Below are positions 32,052 to 41,735 of a stretch of 57,609 nt of DNA, piece by piece (position 1 is the first letter of the stretch; each line of letters starts with the position of its first letter). The notes below the pieces were generated by a model. The model worked only from the letters and a program-made list of their open reading frames with translations. It did not search any database and was not told the DNA's origin. Origin of the DNA: Globomyces pollinis-pini (taxonomy: Eukaryota > Chytridiomycota > Chytridiomycetes > Rhizophydiales > Globomycetaceae); contig MU621164.1 of assembly GCA_025399215.1 (NCBI GenBank), positions 9,125-66,733 of the forward strand, written 5' to 3'. The position numbers and the translations under genes were made by a program.

Positions 32052-35000
32052 ATGTTTGGAGGAGGATTTGGAAATACAAACAATACCCAACCGAATTTAT
32101 TTGGAAGTAAGATCAGAGGAAGGTTTAATGTTTAGATAGTATTGGAATCTATCACTAATCAACTTAGATAGTAATTGTTTTGATTGCATTTGATGTTAGA
32201 TAGTATTCTTACCCACTGGTTTTAATATTTAGGTATGCGATCGGAATTAATATTTTAGGTAATGTTTGGATTGGATATCTGATAGCTTTTAGATAGTATA
32301 TTATATGCTTTTTTGTTGATTTTTAGATGGTAAGTTCACTTGATTTGATATGTTAGCGACTCCAGCTCCTACCACTGGGTTTCAATTCGGACAGCCAGCT
32401 CAGCAACAACCTGCATTTGGTGGGGCAGGATTTGGAGCTGCTCCGACAACTACAACGGGTTTTGGAAGCACCCCATTTTCGTCCACTCCTTTTGGTGCAT
32501 CTGGATTTCAAGCTCAACAACCGGCAGCACCAGCGTTTGGAGCAAATACTAGTACGTTTGGTGGATTTGGTCAGACAGCTCAAAATAATCAACCAAATAC
32601 TCAGAATACTGGTTTTGGTACTTTTGGTGCTCCAACTAATACTGCATTTGGTTCAACAGCTCCTTCTGCTTTTGGGGCACAACCTACAGCTTTTGGTGGT
32701 CAAGCGAACAATGCTAATGCTCAGACGTCTCAAACTGTAAATAACGGAACTGGTAACCCTGCATGGACAGAGTCAAAGGAAAGAGGTTTGATTTTTATAG
32801 TTTATCTTAGAACAAAATGCCGCTTTAAACCAATATACTCACTATCAAGCCATTTCTGCAATGCCTCAATACAAAAACTGGTCATTTGAAGTAAGTTATA
32901 TCCCTCTTTTCATAGATCTAATCATACTACTTTTTGATTGATCTAATCGCACTACTCTGTTTATACCGCAACTTTCTGTTCCAAATTAACTTGCAGGAAC
33001 TGAGATTTCAAGATTATCAAATGAATAAAAAAGGACCTAATGCTGCGCAACCTGCAGGTGGCTTCGGTGCTGCAACTAATACCTTTGGACAGCCATCGAC
33101 CAATACTTTCGGTGCACCCAGCAACACTGGCTTTGGAACAAACACAAATACTGGATTTGGTGCTGCAACAAATACTACTGGTGGCTTTGGTACAAACACT
33201 GGAACTGGATTTGGAGCTACATCTACCGCTTTTGGTGCATCGAATACTACTGGTGGATTTGGAACAAGTAATACCAACACTGGATTTGGTGCGACAAATA
33301 CTTCAACCTTTGGAGCCCCTGCAAATACTTTTGGTGCAACAAATGCGTTTGGAACCACCCCAGCTACAACCGGTTTTGGAGCAGCACCCACAACAAGCGC
33401 ATTTGGAACCACCCCAGCTACCACTGGGTTTGGCGCGCCTGCTGCTAATACTGGGTTTGGTGCTGCCCCTGCTACCACTGGCTTTGGTACCACAAATACT
33501 GGATTTGGTGGTACTGCTGCTACAAGTGCTTTTGGAGCAACCAATACTAATACAGGATTTGGTTTTGGTGCTAAACCCGCAACCACTGGTTTTGGTAAGT
33601 TTATGTATCTCTAATGCAAGGTGCATCCGCTACAACAACTGGCTTTGGTGCTGCAAACAATGCGTTTGGTAAACCTGCCACAACAGGATTTGGAACTGCC
33701 ACAACTCCGGCCACAACTGGTTTTGGTGCACCTGCAGCTACAGGGTATCTGAATGGTATTTTAACTCTTAGCTTTGGGGCTCCTGCGACCACAGGGTTTG
33801 GTGCTCCTGCAGCCAATACATTCGGTGCACCATCGACTACACCTGCCACTACTGGCTTTGGAACAGCTACAAATGCCTTTGGAGCGAAACCTGCTAGTAA
33901 TATTTTTTTAATTTATTTTTGTAGCCAGTGGATTTTCTTTTGGATCAACACCAGCAGCTGCACCAACAACGAATACATTTGGGCAACCAGCTACTAATTC
34001 TTTGTTTGGAAATACGAATGCAGCACCTACAACTGGTTTTGGGACTGCACAACCTGCTTTTGGAGCTAACACTGGGTTTCAAACTCAAAATACAGGTTTA
34101 TTTGGCAATACTGCAGCTAAACCTGCAACCAGTAAGTTATTATTCCCACTTAATTCTCTTTTTAGCTACTGGATTTGGATTTGGTGCATCTACCACTGCT
34201 ACACAGCCTGGATTTGGCCAAACGCAATCTATGTTTGGTGCAGCACCTCAGCAACAGCAAGGTCCAGTATTGCATGCTTCGTTAGATAAACCATACGGAT
34301 TTAACCCAATATTACAAAAGAGTACAAATGCTCCCCCACCTGCCAATGCCCCTGCACTACTAACTCCAAAGGAAACCAAACAACGTCCAACATTGAATCC
34401 TAACTTCAAAGTCACACCACGATCGACATCTCAAATTAAGCTTCGTGGGGTTGCTGCACCAACAACTGCACCTGCTTTGGCCGAAAGTTACCGAAACCAA
34501 ATTGGTGCAGCCCAAACTCCAAGTAGTAGGAAATCGTTACATATTTTGGATGGATCTCCACGAGATGTTATTGCCCTCGGATTGGATACACGATTTACAC
34601 CAAGACGTACCATTAAGCGATTGGAGTTGGATGATCAACCTAGTATGTTAGAAACACCAAGACGTGATCCAAATGAGCGTAGTGTTACGTTTGATCCAGC
34701 GTTAGAGGATGCTGCCGCAAGTGTTGTTAGTCAAAAGAAGAATCCTGTCAAACAGTTGGACTTTTTAGATGAACAAGCAACACCAATCAGATCTAATCTA
34801 GTTGAAAAATCGCCACAAAGTATTGGTAAATCCCCAACTGGTTCCATTACTGGAAAGAGATATACTATGAAACCCTCATTGTTGAGTTTAATGGAAATGT
34901 CTGATTTAGAATTATCGGCAGTTAAAAACTTCACAGTGTCTATCACTGGTATTGGATCCATTACATTTTTGGAAAAGGTGAACCTACTGGATGCATCCCC

Positions 35001-35301
35001 AACTCGTAACCGTTCAGGACTATCCAAAATTCCAGGTGATATAGTGTTAATTGAAGATCAATGTATCACTGTGTATCCAAACGATGCCGAGAAACCTGTC
35101 ACTGGCTTTGGGTTGAATGTGAAAGCACGATTAACATTATGGAATTGTTTCCCACGGGATAAACGAACCAATGAAATCATTGAAATCAATGATCCCCGAC
35201 ATTTCAAACATGTTGAAAAACTACGTAAGATGGTAGATACAGAATTTATTGATTATGATAATGAAACTGGAGTTTGGGTATTTGAAGTGGATCATTTTTG
35301 A
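32052..35301 (+). CDS. NUP98: Nucleoporin NUP98 (Nup116/Nup100 type, without NUP96)
   Basis: An FG nucleoporin of the pore channel that binds the RNA-export factor RAE1/Gle2. The ATG at 32052 begins MFGGGFGNTN. FG/TGFG repeats (32357-34250) are interrupted at about 32810-33040 by a GLEBS motif (HYQAISAMPQYKNWSFEELR then FQDYQMNKKGP). A linker leads to the autoproteolytic-type domain (KPSLLSLMEMSDLELSAVKN to NETGVWVFEVDHF). The stop codon follows directly after the final His-Phe, the exact position where NUP98-NUP96 precursors are cleaved (HF|S). The NUP96 half is absent here. Six introns of 25-106 nt follow the unusual intron zone at 32107-32356. Length is 917 residues if that zone is one intron, or 922 if its microexons are included. 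Confidence 0.93.
32107..32356 (+). other. Serial array of eight minimal introns with 3-nt microexons in NUP98
   Basis: Directly after exon 1 (ending TTT GGA A), the 250 nt parse without remainder into eight GT-AG segments: 32107-32135, 32139-32167, 32171-32199, 32203-32232, 32233-32258, 32259-32292, 32296-32326 and 32330-32356 (29, 29, 29, 30, 26, 34, 31 and 27 nt). Each begins GTA, has a YTRAT- or TTAAT-like branch site near its 3' end and ends in TTAG. They are separated by ATA, ATA, ATA, nothing, nothing, ATA and ATG. The interiors are not alike, so this is not a simple satellite. Every gap is 0 or 3 nt, so any combination keeps frame; full inclusion adds five Asn codons and an Ala. Removal as one 250-nt intron also keeps frame. 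Confidence 0.65.
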
Positions 35302-35335
35302 TAATAAAACAACTTTGCACCGAATCCATTCACCT

Positions 35336-35490
35336 GTTGCTTATAATGACATCGCTTCTTTTCTTGTTGCTTATAATGACATCGCTTCTTTTCTTGTTGC
35401 TTATAATGACATTGCTTCTTTTCTTGTTGCTTATAATGACATCGCTTCTTTGCTATATTCACCTGTTGCTTATAACATCGCTTCATTGCT
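35336..35490 (+). repeat. 30-bp minisatellite between NUP98 and uS11m
   Basis: Four head-to-tail 30-bp units starting TTATAATGACATCGCTTCTT (35341, 35371, 35401, 35431), with one base change in the third. A shortened fifth unit follows near 35466-35490. It fills most of the 243-bp gap between the NUP98 stop and the uS11m start, so it lies in a 3' UTR or a promoter. Confidence 0.95.
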
Positions 35491-35544
35491 ATTGATTCCT
35501 ATTGAATACATTGGTGAAAATTTGAGTGATTTTTTTTTTCACAG

Positions 35545-36305
35545 ATGAATCAGACAATACTTCAACCGTTGAAGCGAATTGGAGGGATTTGTAGATTGTA
35601 TTCAGAAGGCAGGAACAGTAAGGGACTCTTTCCAAAGCAAGCAGGAGGAAAAAGTCAAACCAACAAACCTTACCCATTTAACGATTTATTCAATAAACCA
35701 AATGCACCATTAGATATTAAAAAAGTCAGTCCAAGATATTTAGATTTTGGATTGGAAGGTCAAGCTAAAACCACTTCCGATAAATTACAAAGTATCTTTG
35801 CAAGATCAAGTCCACCAAAAGTCAATCAAAAACAAAATCAAGATGATTTAGGTACTTTATCATCATTGTTTAAAACAACTCGACCTTCTTCTTTTACCGT
35901 ACATGTGACTGCTAACCGGAATAACACTATTTGTACGTTATCAGATAAAGATGGTAAAGTATTGTGTTGGGCTTCGGCTGGAAGTGTAGGATTAAAAAAA
36001 GCAAATCGGTATATTATAAAGTTATTTAATTTTCCTTAGAGGTACTTCGGATGCTGGATATCAAGCAGCTTTATCAATGGCTCAAAAAGCAGAGTTGAAG
36101 GTGAATGATATTAAAGAAAATGGAGTTCATTTGAAATTGAGAGGTGATTTGAATTTTAGATTTTTTTTAATTAGTAGGATTTGGTCCTGGTCGTGATCAG
36201 GTATTTCGAGCTTTATTAGCTTCTGGTTGGAAATTTACTCGATTTACTGATATCAGTGGAATTCGATTTGCTGGTTGTCGACCAAAGAAAAAGAGGAGAT
36301 TATAA
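35545..36305 (+). CDS. Mitochondrial small-subunit ribosomal protein uS11m
   Basis: A component of the platform of the mitochondrial small ribosomal subunit, near the mRNA exit site. Three exons (introns of 31 and 34 nt) join to 231 residues. The first 100 residues are a basic, Ser/Gln-rich extension containing a likely mitochondrial targeting peptide (MNQTILQPLKRIGGICRLYS). The uS11 core follows: FTVHVTANRNNTICTLSDKD, VLCWASAGSVGLKKANR, GYQAALSMAQKA, then GFGPGRDQVFRALLASGWK and the terminal RFAGCRPKKKRRL. The start at 35545 lies just after the minisatellite and a T-tract. Confidence 0.93.
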
Positions 36306-36382
36306 TCTTGATACAAATGTCATTCCAAATAAACCACTACAAAGTTATACTATCATATTACAAAAATTTGGAATTCATTGAT

Positions 36383-38145
36383 TTAATTGGATTTTTTATT
36401 ACATTGATTGTCTTCACTTGCGATACAATTCCAACAATTAAAAAAACCTGTAGGATCTACTTGTTTCTTTATAGCCAACAAACGAGAGTAATTATCACCC
36501 CAAAATTGTTGTTGATGATCTTTTTCATAAACATCCGCTTCGTTACTGTAAGCACCACTATTTGGAGTCAATTCTTTCATTATTTCCGTTGCCAAAGTGA
36601 CATTTTGAAATATCTGTTGTTTTTGATTGGATGTAGTTACATTGGACCAAGAGAATATAGGAGTAATGAACATCATATGAAGTAAAGTTTCTTTCCAAGC
36701 TGGAGTTACTGAAGTATCTGATCGATTATTGGTATTGACTGCTCCACCTGAAAGTGCACCTCGAATGGCAATGATTCCATATGGAATCATATCAGTATAC
36801 ACGTTCATATATTGATCAAATTGAGTTTCTAAAGTGTAACGTGGAATCAATCTACTACCCGATATAAAATTAACGTTAGCATTTGAACTGAGGAATCCTG
36901 ATGCAGCATCACTTAAGGAACTTTCTGCGAATTTATGGTAAGCGGAAAATGATGGATATAATTTCACCACTTTCTTGATTGGTATTAGATTCAGATGGAG
37001 TAAATCTTCAAACATGGGATCGAGAGAGGATTTCGCTTGCAGTAAATCGAGTTTAAGGTTTGCAAAATACACTTTCACGGATCCACCAACCATGTACGTG
37101 ACATCAAAGAATCCAGACCAACCCATATCGGATAATCGAGTTAAATGCTTGGAGAGGATAGTATGTGCCAAATGAGCTTGTGTAGTTCCATTCATTGGGA
37201 TCACAGTGAACAATCCAACAACAGATTCTGGTGCAGGAAATGTTTTGTAAGTTACTTCAGTGACAACTCCAAATGTTCCACCACCACCTCCTCTTAATGC
37301 CCAGAATAAATCTTGATTTTGGCATTCATTTGCAGTGATGAAATCTCCATTTGCCAAGACAACTTTAAATTGGAGGACATTGTCAACTGCTAATCCAAGA
37401 TAATGGGATAGGAATCCATGTCCCCCACCTTGAACGTACCCACCTGCAGCACCAACAGTACTACATCCTCCACCCTGAACCAATACATTCCTCTTTTCCA
37501 TTTCTTCATATACTTCAGCCCTAATGTTATCAATCATTAATGCGAACAATACCATTGTACTCCTGCTTGAATAGTGACGGAATTTGACGTATCAGAATTG
37601 CAATTGGATTGGAATTGACCAAATTCAATTCCTTTCATATAGTGAGTCCATAAACCCAATGCACCAGCTTCAGTAGATTTTGCAAAAAGATCATGCCCAG
37701 TATTGTGAACAACCATTTTCAAATGGTTCAAGGTTGCAAATTTCACAGTTTCTCTAACATGATCCACAGTAGTTGCGTTAACAAGATATGCCAATAGATT
37801 TCCTTTTAGACACGCATCTGTGGGATTTTCAGAACGAACACAACCTTGAGAGTTGTTACGAACGATCATTGGTGAATCCATTTCCCATAATGGCATTTGC
37901 ATTGCACCTGGATAGTTACTTCGCCATAATGGGTTTGTAAAGTTTGATTTCACTTCACTACATGCTTTAGCATCATAATTGTCTAATCGACAAACAGAAT
38001 TCATTGGAATGATATCTAAGATTCTTCCATTTACTGATGAATTAAAATTCTCCCATAATTGATTGTTTGGCCAGCAGTTTTCGGAATGACAAAAACAATT
38101 TGATGCCTTTACGATAGCATTCATCAAGAACAAGTGAATGAACAT
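36383..38145 (-). CDS. Secreted berberine-bridge-type FAD oxidase (BBE-like)
   Basis: A 576-residue flavoprotein of the vanillyl-alcohol-oxidase superfamily in two exons; a 32-nt intron interrupts AGVQW. After a short signal peptide the FAD-binding half contains HNTGHD, whose His is the usual covalent FAD ligand, and VQGGGCSTVGAAGGYVQGGG, whose Cys is the second (bicovalent) ligand. LRGGGGGTFGVVTEVTYKTF follows. The C-terminus has the BBE motif NSGAYSNEADVYEKD, QFWGDNYSRLLAIKKQVDP and FNCWNCI. Such enzymes oxidise alcohols, sugars or natural-product intermediates and are common in fungal metabolite clusters. It is 3.6 kb from the NRPS start and transcribed away from it. Substrate unknown. Confidence 0.92.
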
Positions 38146-38599
38146 TTCAAGTTTCGCTTTGGATGAGACTCATGTTTCTTTTATAGGTTTTGAACTTACA
38201 CAAGAAGGGTTTTTGTTTCTGTACACTTTATCCTTTGCCTTTTTCGGAGTTCCATGGTGAAGAGTAATCCAACACAATCCTTTAGCCCAACCCTTTAGGA
38301 TAGTCTTATTTGATTCATTAGGATAAAGTACGTGGATATTGTTTATTAACCAATTTACAGCAGAAGCATTACCATATTATTACAAACTATTGAATTGCCC
38401 AATTTCCCTTAACAGAATTAGGAAAAGTTTCATAAACAAATCAAGTATTGAAAGCGTATTAAAAACAACTCTGCAAGAGAATTTGTCCAGGTATCCCGAA
38501 TTTGTGGTCATTGCTCAGATAACAAACTCTGGGCCTTTGAGACCTTTGAACTATTAATCTCTTTTTTCAGATTACTTAAAAATACTACAACCTATTTCA

Positions 38600-38960
38600 A
38601 ATATAAAGAACTTGATGGCCTGTGCTAGATCTTTGATACGTGCTGAACAAAATCTTCATAATAATCAAGCAATTGCTAGATTCTGAAATTGTTTTGAATT
38701 TGATTCTAGTATCAAGCAAAGTATCCCAAACACTGAGTTGATTTTTTACATTGTCGTGTTTAGCATTATTGGTTATTTTCTTTATCATTATTGGTTATTT
38801 TCTTGATCACTGATCTAACTGGAGATCAAGTTCAACTCTAGAGGTTCATTACTATCAATTTCATCATTTTCATCACCATCAACACGATCATTCTCATTCC
38901 TGTTATCGCCATCACGTGACTCACACAGACATAGATCAGATTCATCAGTTGTATAAATTC
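38600..38960 (-). pseudogene. Relic of the N-terminal half of an AATF/BFR2-like gene
   Basis: The minus strand encodes an acidic stretch (DGDNRNENDRVDGDENDE), then after in-frame stops KNQLSVWDTLLDTRIKFKT, which matches the conserved AATF/Bfr2 block (K-N-Q-x-S-x-W-D-x-L-L-x-x-R-I-K). Beyond it the frame breaks repeatedly near NCL-YYEDF. No start or continuing exon can be joined. AATF/Bfr2 is an essential SSU-processome factor. This copy looks dead, and the C-terminal half lies at higher coordinates, upstream in transcription order, so the pieces are out of order. An uncharacterised open stretch on the plus strand at 38372-38556 lacks a start. Confidence 0.5.
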
Positions 38961-39071
38961 TTTTAAATAATTGTTTACTTTATCAGGGGAAGAATGGTCA
39001 AAGATAATAGAGAAGCATCCTATTTACGGGGGAATGTTGTTTAATAGGTAACTAAACTTAATTAATATTTC

Positions 39072-39660
39072 TTAGAGTTAGATTGGAAAAGATGACTATC
39101 ATTACGACTTGTTGTGTAAGGAGATCACTGCATACACGATATGTTGTGTTGATCCGCACTGCAAGCGTAGTGACAAGATCTTGGAAAATCATCCAATTCA
39201 CGGAGGAATGTTGCGTGATTGGTATGTATTGAATCTGATTGTTTTTTAGGTTAGGAACTAGTATTGATGTATCTTAGCTTCTCTGAAACTGCTGCTACCA
39301 AGAAGATGCACAAAAATGGAGATAGTTGTTTGATAGGTAATGTAACTTTACTAATTCTTTCTTAGAATTAGATTAGAAAAGATGACTATCATTACGACTT
39401 GTTGTGTAAGGAGATCACGGCATACACGATATGTTGTGTTGATCCGCACTGCAAGCGTAGTGGGTGGATCTTTGATTCACCTGCTATGACTTGTTGTGTA
39501 AGGAGATTACTGCATACACGCTATGTTGTGTTGATCCGCACTGCAAGCGTAGTGACAAGATCTTGGAGAATCATCCAATGCACGGAGGAATGTTGCTTGA
39601 TCGGTATGTATTGAATCTGATTGTTTTTAGGTTAGGAACGAGTATTGATGTATCCTAGCT
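39072..39660 (+). repeat. Tandem degenerate repeat with exon-like core, three copies
   Basis: Copies at about 39072-39275, 39362-39463 and 39486-39660 share a core that reads KDDYHYDLLCKEIT then AYTICCVDPHCKRS on the plus strand. Copies 1 and 3 continue DKILENHPIHGGML. An older relative (KIIEKHPIYGGML) precedes copy 1 at about 39000-39045. Flanking segments look like introns (GTAACT...TTAG, GTATGT...TTAG) and are repeated with the cores. Junction phases do not allow one continuous protein, so this is probably a decayed modular exon array. I do not recognise the protein family. Confidence 0.6.
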
Positions 39661-40064
39661 AGTATGGTTTATCTAATGCATACTACTGCTAATGTGGAAC
39701 GCTTTGGGAATGATCTCTGTATCATTATGTTAAATGGCATGTCTGTCTAGAACGTAGTCCACTCAAGATCTCAAACGATTGTTTGCTTGGTCATGTAGAC
39801 ATTCTTACAATAAATGGACCGGATGTCCAACATCTTTCAACATTTGTAATATAAACTTCTCTATTAACTTCCTTTGCTCATTAACACTTTGTCCATTCAA
39901 ATCTGCTTTAAAAAAGAACATCTACTGATAATTGAGCATAAGATTATTGTATTATTTTAACTACATGAAAAGGAGATAGAAGATAATGAAATCAGTACAA
40001 GTGACCTTATCATGATAAACGGCATCAGAACTACTAGTTCCGTGTTTGGTTTTTATTCCATAGG

Positions 40065-40660
40065 TTAAATCATCAGTTTAAATCCATCTAATGGGATATC
40101 TTCAACAGTCTCATTTTCGAATTCATGTAGATTTTGAATTTGATATCTGATTTCACAACCTCTGATTTCACAACCCTTCGATCCTCTAGTGTCAACCAGT
40201 TTCTTGCTTTTCTTGTTTTGTAATTGTTTTAATTGTATCTCATTCCCAATGGTACTGGATCATCAGATGTAGTCAAACGACTTTCAATCAATTCTTTCAA
40301 TAGGTAGTTGTTGATTACAATCACCATCATCGTAAATATTTTCATCATAATCGTTTACATGCCTGTCCTTTACTTCTCCTTGGGTTATATATCATTGTCA
40401 AAACATTCTAGTAAGTTACTTTTCCGATTATTTTATAGTCAGATTGAGTGCGTTTGATTAATATATCCCGATCAGCACCGATAACCGCCATCTGTGATAC
40501 TACAGACTTGTTAATCTATAGTAAGATTGGTTAATCACTTTGAATTACTTTTGGAATGATATTCCATTGGCAATTTGTACTTTGCTATTCCACTTTTCCA
40601 AATTATCGTTTCTATATGAACGAAATCCCTATTGCATTGGTGTTAAAACATATTCCCAGG
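40065..40660 (-). pseudogene. Relic of the C-terminal half of an AATF/BFR2-like gene
   Basis: In order on the minus strand are blocks of the AATF/Bfr2 C-terminus: SYRNDNLEKWNSKVQIANG, INKSVVSQM, DILIKRTQSDYKIIGK, ENIYDDGDCNQQL, SRLTTSDDPVPLG, IQLKQLQNKKSKKLVDTRG and SKGCEIR, ending at the stop 40065. Between blocks are frame changes, and a TAA follows FQK where the family normally continues. The key C-terminal SKGRK-like motif is altered to SKGCE. No consistent set of short introns restores the frame. A further open stretch upstream (40790-41068, ETKNIWKEFLLKTKDPIGIG) may belong to the same relic but is unrecognised. I judge this a pseudogene. Confidence 0.55.
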
Positions 40661-41070
40661 TGTCTGCAATCCATTCATCTACTTCCACTTCCATCATCAT
40701 TTCATCGTTTCGATACCAGGAATTTGATCATTTGTACAAGAAGCTACAAAATGAGAACATGTAAAATAATATGCAATATTGATTGGTGATTACAATGAGA
40801 GTAGACATATGAAACTTACCTTTGTAAAGTCATCAAACAAAGATTGAGGTTGGCAGTGGTGGTTAAAATTTCCTCTTGCGATGATAAGTTTAAGTAGACA
40901 ATCATTTAATGCAGAGCATCTCCTCCTGATAATTCCATGATTCATAAGGATGATCAACAGTAGTCCCAATTCCAATTGGATCTTTGGTTTTAAGAAGGAA
41001 CTCTTTCCAAATATTTTTAGTTTCTGATTTGATCTTTTCCAATGGACATCATTGAAACCCAGAAGCAAAC

Positions 41071-41735
41071 GTATGAGATCATTGCTAATATGAAGAAAAC
41101 AAACACTAATTGATTTGAATAATCAGCTATCTTCCTTCAATAAGTTTTCAAATCAACGGTTCTTGAAAAAACGAGTCAGTGTAAAGCTTTTCTTGGATCT
41201 AAAATCAGACTTGGACCTGTAAGACATGTATATTGACTCGCTGTAGCATCTTTAAAAGGATTCAGAAATTAAGGAAAGCTATGGAAGGTAGTCGGAAGCA
41301 TCAAGCAGCAATGTCTGTATTAGGAGAACGTCCAGTGTTGGAAGATGACTAAACCATGTATGTACAATAAACAAAACTGGAAATAGTGGACTACTGTTGT
41401 TATTGGGAGTAGTTTCTTTCATCTGAACGGTCAAAGACAAAGCCTGTCACCAATAATTACTTGAGATACTATACCGACCAATATTCGCGTGTCATAATGT
41501 AAATGCTTGTATATCTATCATCACACACATTTATCTTGAGCAACTCATCGTGTCACTCCTCTCATTGGCCTTCCATGAAACTAAAACATGATGGTGGCTT
41601 GAGGTGCACGAACGAATTAGGGAAAAGCAATTGAAATGAAATTTTAGAATTAGAAAACTAGAAGCGTTTATGTTAACTGCTCAATTACCTGAACCGAATA
41701 CCGTATCGGATGGTCGTGATTTAAAGTAATCGTCA
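41071..41735. other. Intergenic interval upstream of the NRPS
   Basis: A 665-bp stretch; its last part should be the NRPS promoter. No clear TATA box or regulatory repeat was found, and there is no supported gene. Confidence 0.4.

Noticed and set aside
32107..32356. Interpretation of the NUP98 zone as a simple decayed satellite
   Set aside because: Only splice-like signals (GTA, YTRAT, TTAG) and the 3-nt spacers recur; interiors differ and spacings vary from 26 to 34, unlike a slipped satellite. Not fully excluded, so confidence was kept moderate.
33017..33586. 189-residue minus-strand frame across the NUP98 FG repeats
   Set aside because: Antisense of the GFGA/NTTGFG repeats; its Pro/Val pattern is a mirror of the FG codons.
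35336..35490. Possible CRISPR-like array
   Set aside because: Units are directly head to tail with no unique spacers; this is a eukaryotic minisatellite.
38146..41735. Transposable element between the BBE oxidase and NRPS genes
   Set aside because: I found no reverse transcriptase, transposase, terminal repeats or target-site duplications; the content is better explained by gene relics and tandem repeats.
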